NCBI GenBank assembly: GCA_903940225.1
Contig: CAJAKC010000039.1
Span: 1-46,570 of the forward strand
Length of the DNA stretch: 46,570 nucleotides
Direction of reading: 5' to 3'
Source: an uncultured Microbacteriaceae bacterium
GTDB taxonomy: Bacteria; Actinomycetota; Actinomycetes; Actinomycetales; Microbacteriaceae
Shown here: piece after piece, positions 1 through 7,628 of the stretch
Numbering within the stretch: position 1 is the stretch's first letter
Layout of the letters: every line of letters starts with the position of its first letter
Position numbers and translations under genes: made by a program
The notes under the pieces: generated by a model
What the model saw: only the letters and a program-made list of their open reading frames with translations
What the model was told of the DNA's origin: nothing
Databases searched by the model: none

Positions 1-1698
1 ACCTACCAATGGGAGAAAGCGAATATTGAGGAGTTTTTCGAAGATTTGAAAGAAACAGTCGGAAGTGGGGAGCGCCATTTTTTTGGAACCCTTATTCTGC
101 AACAAACGGACGATCCAAACGGAACCAGTTTCGCGGTGGTTGATGGACAGCAGCGTCTGACGACTATCTTCATCTTGGTTGCCGCACTGCGAGACGCGAT
201 CAAAAAGCTCGACCACCACTCTATTCCTCCAGCTACCTTGGGCGGCCGTGAAGTTCGAGTCCTGGATAAAGCGCAGAACTTTCTCTACACAGATCCATCT
301 AGCGTCGATGTTCATAGGTTCACCTCGAACCGAATTCTTCGCGACCTGATGAAAAACTGCGTCATCTCTGAACCTGAAACACAAGCCGAAGTTCCGGCAC
401 GCGACAAAAACACCACGCTCGCATTCAGAAAGGCCGTGCGGAGCATCCGGGAACTTGTCCGCAAAGATCTTGAGAAAGTCAACGGAGACGATGGGAAACT
501 AGCGAGAGTCAATCAACTCCTCGACACTCTGTTTGAAAAGTTCGTTGTCCTTAGGATTGCTACTTCTAGCGTCGCTGAATCGCTCGAGATATTTTTGACA
601 CTGAACAACCGTGGACTTGCCCTAGGGCCGTCTGACATTGTGCGCGGCCACGTGATGAAAAACTTAGGCCACGATCTAACCGACCGTGACCAAGAGACCC
701 TTCAGCAGCGAGTGCTAAATGAGTGGGAAACCGTTGCAGAAAACGTGGGTGATCCTGAGTCCTTCATGCGTCACTATTTGCTGACGGAAATGGAGGGGAA
801 AGTTCAGAAAAAGAAGGTTGTATCGATTGTCACGACTCTAATTTCTCGCGAGGACCCGATCGAACGCAAACAAGCAACGCAAGCTTTCTGGAGCGATCTC
901 ATTGATGCGTCAGAGACTTATTCCAAGCTAATCACACCGAACATGGGTGGCGATTGTGCTTATCAAATTGAACTGCTCAATGGTCTGATGAAATCACACC
1001 GGATCCTTTTGCTTGCGGTCTTCCGGAGTTCAATGGATACCGCCACAAGGAACGAGATAGTCCGCTTGACCTGGGTCATGTGTTTTCGCTGGGTCATGGC
1101 GGGAATGAACGCTCAAATTTTGGAGAACTTCTTCCAGGAACTCTGCACAAGCATCCGCGAGAAGTCGCCCGCGGCAATTGTCCAACGTTCCCTGGAAGAG
1201 AAAATCGACACGATCAATCTTGATCCGGAAGAATACTTGATTGCCGAAGGTGATTCAGCTTTCGCTAGCCGAGCGCTTCTCCATGCCACGAATCGCGCGA
1301 TTACGCGTGGGGCAAACCCCGTTGCGTTTGACTCAACCCTGCACCTTGAACACATCGCCCCAAACTCGGGCAACGACGACTGGGCCCAGGTTCTTGGCCT
1401 TTCTGACCCTAATTCAAGTGAATACAACAACACGGTTGGGGCAATCGGAAACTTGACTTTACTGGATGTCAAATTGAACCTGCAGGCACAACGAAAATTG
1501 TTCTCCGATAAGGCGCAAGATCATTACCACCTCAGCACGATGGACATAACGAGGGACTTATGTTCGCTTAATGGATGGTCTGCAGAGATCATCGCTGAGC
1601 GGACTAAATGGCTAAGCGAATGTTTCGAGATTCTATGGTCAAAGCAGCAGGCGACACGCGAGGTGGAAAGATTCTCGGACTGGCTTGAATCCGAATAG
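1..1698 (+). CDS. DUF262/DUF1524 (GmrSD-like) protein, 5' end cut by window edge
   Basis: The reading frame is open to base 1 and begins with a stretch typical of the start of DUF262 domains (YQWEKANIEEFFEDL), so only a few dozen N-terminal residues are probably missing; the TTG at 46 is not the true start. The DUF262 signature DGQQRLTT lies near bases 136-165 (ParB/Srx-like NTPase fold). The C-terminal part carries the DUF1524 HNH-type nuclease signature: LHLEHIAP near 1340-1365, then IGNLTLL and a conserved LN near 1443-1480. This fused pair is the architecture of GmrSD/BrxU-like type IV restriction enzymes, which use nucleotide hydrolysis to cleave modified, often glucosylated, phage DNA. 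That is family knowledge; substrate and activity here are inferred. No methylase or other defence gene is visible beside it, so it may act alone or belong to a cluster to the left. The ORF ends with TAG, 96 bases before the next gene. Confidence 0.85.
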   Translation, partial: TYQWEKANIEEFFEDLKETVGSGERHFFGTLILQQTDDPNGTSFAVVDGQQRLTTIFILVAALRDAIKKLDHHSIPPATLGGREVRVLDKAQNFLYTDPSSVDVHRFTSNRILRDLMKNCVISEPETQAEVPARDKNTTLAFRKAVRSIRELVRKDLEKVNGDDGKLARVNQLLDTLFEKFVVLRIATSSVAESLEIFLTLNNRGLALGPSDIVRGHVMKNLGHDLTDRDQETLQQRVLNEWETVAENVGDPESFMRHYLLTEMEGKVQKKKVVSIVTTLISREDPIERKQATQAFWSDLIDASETYSKLITPNMGGDCAYQIELLNGLMKSHRILLLAVFRSSMDTATRNEIVRLTWVMCFRWVMAGMNAQILENFFQELCTSIREKSPAAIVQRSLEEKIDTINLDPEEYLIAEGDSAFASRALLHATNRAITRGANPVAFDSTLHLEHIAPNSGNDDWAQVLGLSDPNSSEYNNTVGAIGNLTLLDVKLNLQAQRKLFSDKAQDHYHLSTMDITRDLCSLNGWSAEIIAERTKWLSECFEILWSKQQATREVERFSDWLESE

Positions 1699-1733
1699 CC
1701 GCCTCCGGGCAACCACAATCAAAAACGGGTCGC

Positions 1734-1763
1734 TTGACCTGCCGTAAACCGCCCGCTTACCGT
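1734..1763 (+). promoter_or_regulatory. Possible sigma-70-type promoter for the surface-protein cassette
   Basis: TTGACC at 1734-1739 matches a -35 box well. At 18 bases spacing lies TACCGT (1758-1763), a poor -10. It sits 31 bases before the ATG at 1795, in the only sizeable gap upstream of the cassette. The -10 is weak, so this is a tentative call. Confidence 0.3.
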
Positions 1764-1794
1764 TAGTGTCGGAGTAACCCCTGGAAGGTGCACA

Positions 1795-2949
1795 ATGTCC
1801 CCGATTCGACGCTTCACAGCTTTTGCCGCAGTTGTCCCTATCGCGCTGCTCGCTGGATGTGGCTACACGCCGATTATGTCCGCCGATGGCGCCGGAACGT
1901 GTGATGGCAAAGGTGACTTTACGTTGACCACCACGCAGTCGATAGACGCCCACGATTACACCGTGACTTATGACGGTCCGGCCGACGTCTCGCTGGTTGT
2001 GTCCCAAGGCTTTTACGTTGACAACCTTGAGGACTTGGGCCCTGACGTCCCCGGTGCAGAGCAAATGTTCTTCTCGCTCACTGATGACATCGACAATTTG
2101 CATGCGTACCGGATCGACACGGAGAACGCGGGATGGACGACGACCGGTTCCGGAGCGAACACGCACCACGCATTTGCGGGAACGTACGAAGAATTGATTG
2201 ACGGTCAAACGCTGGGTGCCGGTCTTGACCCCGATCAGGAACCTTTGGTGGACACATATGCACCAGCCATCGTTGGTGTCGTATGCGACGACACGGTGGC
2301 AACGGGATTCTTCGAGTCGAGTACCGGTTCTGACTACATCGATTCGATTCAGTTTGAGGCCGCCGCGCATCTCGATGCCGGGCACCTATTGCTAGACCCG
2401 ATCGTCATTGACACGTCTGTGGCCGTCGCCGGCGGACGGACTGGCACCGCACATTTCCCCGCATCCAACGCTACCGTTTTCGGTGACTTCGTTCCGGAAT
2501 CGGTTCAGTACGTTGAGCTTGGAGCCGACGCGCCTGATGTTCCCAACGGTTCGTTCTCTGAGCTGTGGTTCAACCTGATTGTCAGTTCCATGGGGAACCC
2601 CAGCGGGTTGGAGTTGTCATTCCCCAACGGGATCTCGGCAGACGGCACGTTCGATTGGGACCTGGACGTATACCCCGAAGCCGTCACGGGCAACTACATT
2701 GTCGCGCTTAAAATGCACGGAACCGACGACACCGGTGATGCCGCTCGCGTTGCCTTCATGAACCTGTATTTTGACGCGGACAACGGTATTGCGTTCCTCG
2801 ACCCGATCGGTGACCCCGTGAACCCCGACCTTTCCGGTTTGGCCAACACCGGTGTTGAGGCCGGGTCCATCGGGCTCGTCGCGGGCGGCCTGCTGGTTGC
2901 CGGTGCGGCTGTTGCCGCCGTGTCCTTGGGACGTCGTCGCCAGAAGTAG
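1795..2949 (+). CDS. Predicted lipoprotein with C-terminal LANTG sorting-like tail
   Basis: A 384-residue exported protein with signals for two anchors. The N-terminus has basic residues, a hydrophobic core and the lipobox LAGC (Cys at about residue 22), predicting a diacylglyceryl-cysteine lipid anchor. The C-terminus has LANTG, a glycine/alanine-rich membrane span and the basic tail GRRRQK, the layout of substrates of class E (LAxTG) sortases. The middle is acidic, rich in Asp, Gly and Thr, with many beta-strand-like stretches; I recognise no domain. The ATG at 1795 follows a good ribosome-binding site (ggaagg). The next gene, an AMP-binding ligase, starts three bases after its stop, so both are probably translated from one mRNA. 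Function is unknown; a surface ligand-binding or structural role is a guess. Real use of both anchors would be unusual, and one of the two signals may be inactive. Confidence 0.82.
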   Translation: MSPIRRFTAFAAVVPIALLAGCGYTPIMSADGAGTCDGKGDFTLTTTQSIDAHDYTVTYDGPADVSLVVSQGFYVDNLEDLGPDVPGAEQMFFSLTDDIDNLHAYRIDTENAGWTTTGSGANTHHAFAGTYEELIDGQTLGAGLDPDQEPLVDTYAPAIVGVVCDDTVATGFFESSTGSDYIDSIQFEAAAHLDAGHLLLDPIVIDTSVAVAGGRTGTAHFPASNATVFGDFVPESVQYVELGADAPDVPNGSFSELWFNLIVSSMGNPSGLELSFPNGISADGTFDWDLDVYPEAVTGNYIVALKMHGTDDTGDAARVAFMNLYFDADNGIAFLDPIGDPVNPDLSGLANTGVEAGSIGLVAGGLLVAGAAVAAVSLGRRRQK

Positions 2950-2952
2950 CCA

Positions 2953-4386
2953 ATGAACCCCGTCGTCCGATTCTTTGAGTGCGCCGACCGCACGCCCGAC
3001 TCACCGGCGGTCGTCAGCGTCGGTGGCACGCTGAAGTTTGGGGACATTGCCGACACGGTAAGGCGCATGGCGAGCAAGCTGGAGCAGTCCGGTGTGCGGC
3101 AAGGTTCTGTAGTGGGCGTGAGTGCTCGGCCGGAGATGGAGGCAGTGGCCATGCTCGCACTGCTGCAACTGGGTGCGGTGTCGATGCGCGTTTCCGAAAC
3201 GATCCTGCGCGGATACCGCGACTCGATTGACCTGGTCTTGTCGGATGGAATGGCGCGAGGCGCGGGCAACCTTCCCGTCGTTGAATTGTCGCTCGATTTC
3301 GTGCGGTCGTTGGCTGGGGCCGCGCCTCGGGCCGGCATTGCAGAGCTTGGTGGCCAAGATGTCGTGCGAGTCGTGTTCTCCAGCGGCACGACGGGCACAC
3401 CCAAAGGAGTGCCATTCACCAGCGACTACTTGACGGCGCGAGTCGACTCTGCCCGCCGCAACTGGATTCCTCGAGTCCCGTTCATGTCGCTACTAGGGCT
3501 TGACACGGTGACCGGATACCAAACCTTCATGTGGGCGATGATGAACGGCGAAACCTATTTCACCGTGGCGGGGGCTGCCGAAAACCTCAAACTGATCTCG
3601 GAAAATCGCGTGGCGGCCATCAAGACCTCACCCGCACGGCTGGCGGATCTGCTGGTCGAGGCGGAGCGCGCGGGCAAGCCGCAAACGGCACTCGACATCG
3701 TCGAGGTGGCCGGCAGCCTCATCCCGTCAAAGACGGTGACCGAATGTCAAATGTTCTTCGGGGTGACGCCCACCTACCTTTACGGTTCCACCGAGGTGGG
3801 CACCGTCACGCGCGGGGCTGTCGACACGCTCAACCCGTCCATGGTGGGCGAGATTGTGGACGAAATCGACGCGGAGATTGTGGATGAGAACGGCGCGGCG
3901 CTGCCCGCCAACGCCGAAGGAATTCTGCGCTTCAGGAAAGAAGGGATGCCCAGCGGTTATTGGAAGAACCCCGTCACCACCGGATTTTCCGGATTTCGCG
4001 ACGGCTGGTTTTACCCGGGAGATTACGGGCGAATCGACGAAGACAACCGATTGTGGTTGGCGGGTCGCCGAGACGACCTCGTCAACGCCGGTGGGGCAAA
4101 ATTCAACCTGCTGGAGCTAGACCAATGGCTCGTTGAATCAGGCTTGTTTCTTGATGCAGCAAGTTTCCAATTCACCAACGCGGCCGGAGCGACATCCGTG
4201 GGAATAGCATTTGTCACCAAACACCCGCCCGAGCCATCGATCTTGACCGCCCGCGTGAAAGAGTTCTTGCCCGATCTAGTCTTCGGCGCACTCGTGCGAG
4301 TGGAGGCGATTTCGCGGAATCAACTTGGTAAGGTAGAACGCAACATACTTTCAAACGCATTTACCCCATCGAAAGGTCAGAAATGA
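2953..4386 (+). CDS. AMP-binding (adenylate-forming) acyl/aryl ligase-like enzyme
   Basis: A 477-residue member of the ANL superfamily (acyl-CoA synthetases, NRPS adenylation domains), cytosolic with no signal peptide. Core motifs are all present: the phosphate-binding loop SSGTTGTPKG (about residues 142-151), YGSTE (about 277), the GD motif in FYPGDYGRID (about 354), the hinge GRRDDLVNAGG (about 370) and the C-terminal catalytic lysine in LGKVER (about 459). These imply a competent enzyme that activates a carboxylate as acyl-AMP and passes it to CoA or another acceptor. The substrate cannot be read from sequence. It starts three bases after the LANTG lipoprotein gene and its stop overlaps the ATG of the glycine-rich LASTG protein (ATGA), so it is coupled on both sides to surface-protein genes. 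No carrier protein, thioesterase or fatty-acid gene is nearby. It may modify the surface proteins or envelope (speculation), or be a metabolic ligase placed there by chance. Confidence 0.88.
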   Translation: MNPVVRFFECADRTPDSPAVVSVGGTLKFGDIADTVRRMASKLEQSGVRQGSVVGVSARPEMEAVAMLALLQLGAVSMRVSETILRGYRDSIDLVLSDGMARGAGNLPVVELSLDFVRSLAGAAPRAGIAELGGQDVVRVVFSSGTTGTPKGVPFTSDYLTARVDSARRNWIPRVPFMSLLGLDTVTGYQTFMWAMMNGETYFTVAGAAENLKLISENRVAAIKTSPARLADLLVEAERAGKPQTALDIVEVAGSLIPSKTVTECQMFFGVTPTYLYGSTEVGTVTRGAVDTLNPSMVGEIVDEIDAEIVDENGAALPANAEGILRFRKEGMPSGYWKNPVTTGFSGFRDGWFYPGDYGRIDEDNRLWLAGRRDDLVNAGGAKFNLLELDQWLVESGLFLDAASFQFTNAAGATSVGIAFVTKHPPEPSILTARVKEFLPDLVFGALVRVEAISRNQLGKVERNILSNAFTPSKGQK

Positions 4387-5279
4387 AGAACAAATTTCTC
4401 GCAGCCGGATCTGTCGCCCTCATGGGTGCCGGCTCATTCCTCGGCGCAACCGCAGCTAACGCCATTACCGTTGCCGACTGCGGCGATGCGCCCGTCGGCG
4501 GCGTCGTCTCGGCTCAAGGCGAGTATTGTCAAATCTATTTCGCAAACTCTGGCGATTACGAATGGTCTATTCCTGATGGAGCCACGGACGTTTGGGCTCT
4601 GCTCATCGGAGCAGGCGGCGGTGCCGGTGGTCGAATTACGTTCAACGAGGGTTACGCCGGTAACGGTGGGGACGTCCAGTACCAGGACCTAACTGACGCT
4701 GCGGCTGCTGACCTCGTCATCACAATTGGTGCCGGTGGGGAAAGCGACCCCGACAGTGGCGACAACGGTAGCGACGGTGAGGACACCTTCCTCTCCGACG
4801 GCACCACCGAGTGGACTGCGGCTGGTGGCGAAGGCAACGGCCCCGGTTCTGCGAACTGGGGATTCTGCAATGGCTTCAGTGTCTACATGGGCGAAGGGGA
4901 CAGCTACTTCACAGCGGAACCTGAGGGCGATGCTGCCTGTGAGGGCGGGGCACCCGGGCTCAACCCTTCCACTGATCCCGAAGCTCCCGAAGCGTGGGCT
5001 GGATTTGAGGAGATGCTGGGCAATGGTGGCGGAGTGTTCGTCGATGAAGCCCACGGCCAGGACCTCGGACAAGGCGCAAGTGTGTATTACACCAGCGATC
5101 CTGAATCAACGGCGATGGATGATGCCGGAGAAAACGGCTACGTCGGAATTCGATGGATTCCCGCCGACCTCGCCTCGACCGGTGTCGACGCTGCGCCTCT
5201 GGGCATCGCCGCAGCGGGAATGCTCGTTGCCGGTGGAGTCGGACTGGCAATTGCTCGCCGCGCACGCCGCAGCAAGTAA
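4383..5279 (+). CDS. Secreted glycine-rich surface protein with LASTG sorting-like tail (copy 1)
   Basis: A 298-residue exported protein. The signal peptide ends near ATAANA (cleavage after about residue 27). The mature part begins with VADCGDAP and continues into a glycine-rich region (DVWALLIGAGGGAGG, then NGGDV) resembling the glycine-rich domain of bacterial surface proteins and phage tail fibres, where a beta-strand leads into GAGGGG turns. Four cysteines (ADCG, EYCQ, GFCN, AACEGG) are kept in the paralogue downstream and could form two disulfides. The C-terminus is LASTG, a membrane span and RRARRSK, typical of LAxTG (class E sortase) substrates. Its ATG overlaps the ligase stop (ATGA) and is preceded by cgaaaggtcagaa, a leader identical to that of the paralogue. 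A strong terminator-like hairpin follows. Ligand and role are unknown. Confidence 0.83.
   Translation: MKNKFLAAGSVALMGAGSFLGATAANAITVADCGDAPVGGVVSAQGEYCQIYFANSGDYEWSIPDGATDVWALLIGAGGGAGGRITFNEGYAGNGGDVQYQDLTDAAAADLVITIGAGGESDPDSGDNGSDGEDTFLSDGTTEWTAAGGEGNGPGSANWGFCNGFSVYMGEGDSYFTAEPEGDAACEGGAPGLNPSTDPEAPEAWAGFEEMLGNGGGVFVDEAHGQDLGQGASVYYTSDPESTAMDDAGENGYVGIRWIPADLASTGVDAAPLGIAAAGMLVAGGVGLAIARRARRSK
5154..5276 (+). repeat. Near-identical sorting-signal module, copy 1
   Basis: This 123-base segment encodes the C-terminal WIPADLASTG tail, membrane span and basic end of the first glycine-rich protein. By eye it differs from 6214-6336 at only six positions, far fewer than in the middle of the two genes. 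Confidence 0.85.
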
Positions 5280-5290
5280 TTCATCACATC

Positions 5291-5322
5291 ACGAGAGGTC
5301 GGACTTCGGTCTGGCCTCTCGT
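5291..5322 (+). terminator. Intrinsic terminator-like hairpin with UUCG loop
   Basis: The arms 5291-5304 and 5309-5322 pair over 14 base pairs, allowing two G-U wobbles, and close on a C(UUCG)G tetraloop, an exceptionally stable loop. The hairpin lies 11 bases after the stop of the first glycine-rich gene. The following bases (cgtttaacc) hold only a short T run, so termination may be partial, leaving graded expression of the second copy. Confidence 0.75.
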
Positions 5323-5439
5323 CGTTTAACCGACCATCGGTCTGCGCAACCTTGGGAATGGCTAGCATTACGCGTAACCACCTCAGTAGTATTGATCGAT
5401 ACTTCAATCAACGTTCAGCACAGCACCGAAAGGTCAGAA

Positions 5440-6339
5440 GTGACTCACAAATTGATTGCCGCCGGATCCGTCGCCCTCCTGGGTGCAGGATCTTTGCTCG
5501 GCGCGACCGCAGCAAATGCGTTCACCGTTGCTGACTGCGGTGCCACACCCGCTGGCGGTTTTATCGATCATACTGACGGGCACTGCCAGCTCGGCTTCCC
5601 GGCTGGCGAATACACGTGGACCACGCCAGCGAATTCCTCAGAACTTTGGGGGCTCCTCATCGGTGGCGGGGGCGGAGCGTCTTCAGACCTGAGTCCCTCA
5701 CCGGATTCAGGCTATGCAGGTGGCGGTGGTGAGGTGGAGTTTGTCGACCTGACGGAACTTGATGCCGGAACGGAACTGGATATTTTGACTGGTGCCGGCG
5801 GTTTGAGCACCATCGATGGGAGCCGCGCAGCCGACGGTGAACCGTCGGTGTTGACTGCAGGTTCACAAGTGTGGACAGTAGCCGGTGGCGTTGGCAACGA
5901 CGACTTCAGTTGGAGTTGGGGTTGGTGCGGAGCGGGGCTCGTTGGGCAGGGACCGAGTTACTTCGATGACGGCCTACCAGAGCCGGCAGACGAATTCTGC
6001 GGTCCCGGGGCCCCCGGCTATATCCCTACCGAAGAGTTGGACACACCGGGAATCTTTTCAAACGTGACATTCGAAATCGCCCCAGGCGGTGACGTTCTCC
6101 TCGACGGTATCGGCAACCAGGTCGAGGGCAGTGGGGCCGATGTATTCGTTGACAGCCTTACCCAAAATGCAACAACTGACCCGAAAGGCGATGACGGAGG
6201 CATCATTTTCCGTTGGATTCCCGGCGACCTCGCCTCGACCGGTGTCGATGCTGCGCCTCTGGGCATCGCCGCAGCGGGCATGCTCGTTGCCGGTGGTGTC
6301 GGGCTGGCGATTGCTCGCCGCGCACGCCGCAGCAACTAG
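5440..6339 (+). CDS. Secreted glycine-rich surface protein with LASTG sorting-like tail (copy 2)
   Basis: A 299-residue paralogue of the protein encoded at 4383. The frame is open far upstream, but the GTG at 5440 is chosen because it gives a clean signal peptide (MTHKLIAAGSVALLG...ATAANA) and follows cgaaaggtcagaa, identical to the leader of copy 1. The mature part starts FTVADCGATP, then a strand with ELWGLLIGGGGGASS and further glycine-rich repeats. Four cysteines (ADCG, GHCQ, GWCG, EFCG) match those of copy 1. The end is DLASTG, membrane span and RRARRSN. Middle regions have diverged while both ends are conserved, suggesting a duplication whose exposed part is changing. It is separated from copy 1 by a terminator-like hairpin and about 115 bases that may hold its own promoter, though I see no convincing boxes. 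It converges on the Nudix gene with a six-base gap. Confidence 0.83.
   Translation: MTHKLIAAGSVALLGAGSLLGATAANAFTVADCGATPAGGFIDHTDGHCQLGFPAGEYTWTTPANSSELWGLLIGGGGGASSDLSPSPDSGYAGGGGEVEFVDLTELDAGTELDILTGAGGLSTIDGSRAADGEPSVLTAGSQVWTVAGGVGNDDFSWSWGWCGAGLVGQGPSYFDDGLPEPADEFCGPGAPGYIPTEELDTPGIFSNVTFEIAPGGDVLLDGIGNQVEGSGADVFVDSLTQNATTDPKGDDGGIIFRWIPGDLASTGVDAAPLGIAAAGMLVAGGVGLAIARRARRSN
6214..6336 (+). repeat. Near-identical sorting-signal module, copy 2
   Basis: Partner of 5154-5276, offset by exactly 1060 bases with no gaps. It encodes the LASTG tail, membrane span and basic end of the second glycine-rich protein. Confidence 0.85.
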
Positions 6340-6345
6340 TTTCGG

Positions 6346-6813
6346 CTAGGTGACCATCGTGCCGTCGGCGCGAAAGGCGATTGTGCGTTCGACGAATTCG
6401 CCCTCGAGTGCGCTTGGCAACCAGGTTCGGGCATCCGCCCACATACGATCGAACGGAATCGCGGTCACGTCGAACCACTGAGGGGCCAGTTCGTTGCTGG
6501 CGCTGGGCTCCCCCACCCATCGTCGGGCGATAAATCCGTGGCTGCGCTGACTCCATTCGGCGCGGTCGACGAACGGGTAAGTGATGACGCTGATCGGCTC
6601 AAGGTCTGCCGGGTCAACGGTGACGCCCAATTCCTCGGCGACCTCGCGCACGGCAGCAGCGAGAACGTCCTCGCCCGGTTCGACCTTTCCGCCCGCGCCG
6701 ACCAACTTGCCGATGCCGATGCCCGTCAGTTTCTCGCCGAGGAGGATTTCGCCGCGGGTGCCATCAGCGGTATAGATGGTTCGCACCAGATACACCACGC
6801 AGACGTCGTACAT
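6346..6813 (-). CDS. Nudix hydrolase, MutT/MTH1-like
   Basis: A small cytosolic hydrolase of about 155 residues with a full Nudix box: GGKVEPGED, then REVAEELGV, fitting G-x5-E-x7-REUxEExGU and giving the Mg2+-binding glutamates. The stretch GIGKLVGAGGKVEPGE just before and within the box resembles the MTH1-type oxidised purine nucleoside triphosphatases, which clear 8-oxo-dGTP or related damaged nucleotides; that specificity is inferred. The ATG at 6813 (MYDVCVVYLVR) fits family starts; a GTG three codons upstream (6822) is possible and neither has a clear ribosome-binding site. It is the only minus-strand gene between the surface cassette and the Pr6Pr gene, and it converges on the second glycine-rich gene. 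Confidence 0.85.
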   Translation of the reverse strand: MYDVCVVYLVRTIYTADGTRGEILLGEKLTGIGIGKLVGAGGKVEPGEDVLAAAVREVAEELGVTVDPADLEPISVITYPFVDRAEWSQRSHGFIARRWVGEPSASNELAPQWFDVTAIPFDRMWADARTWLPSALEGEFVERTIAFRADGTMVT

Positions 6814-6911
6814 AGTAAACACCGTAGGGGCAACAACCCGCTATTCTGAGATACGCGCTCGGTACACTACCGACACCCCCTTCGCGTCACCTCATTCCCA
6901 GGAGCACCACA

Positions 6912-7628
6912 ATGTCAAAATCCACAGCGCTGAATGACGGCGTCCGCGCCGGGGATTTCCCAGCGTCCTGGACGCTGCTCCTGCGCCGCACACTCGGATT
7001 GGCAAATGTCGTTGGCGCGTTTGTGATTGCTGTCGCCCTGACCGTGAACATCACCGACCGAATGGTGCAAGGCATCTTCGACCCGTCGCACTATTTCCAG
7101 TACTTCACCATTCAGACGAGCATCATCAACATCGTGGCGCTGACCATGGGCGGCATGTTCGCTTTGCTGCGACGGACCGATCCGCGCTGGTACGCGGTCG
7201 TGCGTGCCGGCACGGTGGCGTACGCGGTCGTTGTCGGGGTCGTCTACAACGTGCTGCTCGCGGGGTTGTCCATCAATGACGGTTACATCTCCACGTTCGA
7301 ATTCCCCAATCTGGTCCAGCACGTGTGGGGGCCAATCCTCATCGCCGCCGAATGGGTGCTGATGCCCGGCCGCGCACAATTGGGGTGGCGTGTCCTGTGG
7401 ATGGTCGCCGTTTATCCTCTGACCTGGGTGGTTGCGTCAATCAGTCGCGGACTCGTCGGTGACGGCTGGTTCCCCTACTTCTTCCTCAACCCCGGCGAAA
7501 TGGGCTGGGACTGGGTTGGAATCTACGTCGGTGGGATCGCAGCGTTCATCATCGTCGTGACGGCCGTCGCAATCCTGATCGGCCGACTACACGGCCGAGT
7601 ATTCGCCGACGTGGGCGGGGAACGCTAG
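6912..7628 (+). CDS. Pr6Pr-family integral membrane protein
   Basis: A 238-residue membrane protein with about six predicted membrane spans. Features of the Pr6Pr family (distantly related to FAR-17a/AIG1-like proteins) are visible: an early polar YFTIQTSIIN motif after the first span, a conserved His in NLVQHVWGPILIAAEW, and a Tyr/Pro pair in the fourth span (VYPLTWV). The biochemical role of the bacterial family is not established, though eukaryotic relatives include fatty-acid ester hydrolases. The ATG at 6912 follows an aggag ribosome-binding site. The stop codon overlaps that of the convergent helicase gene (CTAG at 7625-7628). Confidence 0.78.
   Translation: MSKSTALNDGVRAGDFPASWTLLLRRTLGLANVVGAFVIAVALTVNITDRMVQGIFDPSHYFQYFTIQTSIINIVALTMGGMFALLRRTDPRWYAVVRAGTVAYAVVVGVVYNVLLAGLSINDGYISTFEFPNLVQHVWGPILIAAEWVLMPGRAQLGWRVLWMVAVYPLTWVVASISRGLVGDGWFPYFFLNPGEMGWDWVGIYVGGIAAFIIVVTAVAILIGRLHGRVFADVGGER

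Noticed and set aside
1639-2385. Minus-strand 248-codon open frame over the lipoprotein gene
   Set aside because: No recognisable motifs, and it lies opposite a gene with clear signal peptide, ribosome-binding site and C-terminal tail; a shadow of a high-GC gene.
4726-5439. Long N-terminal extension of the second glycine-rich frame
   Set aside because: The open frame crosses the end of the first paralogue and the terminator hairpin in another frame. The GTG at 5440 gives a signal peptide and the shared leader, so the extension is not coding.
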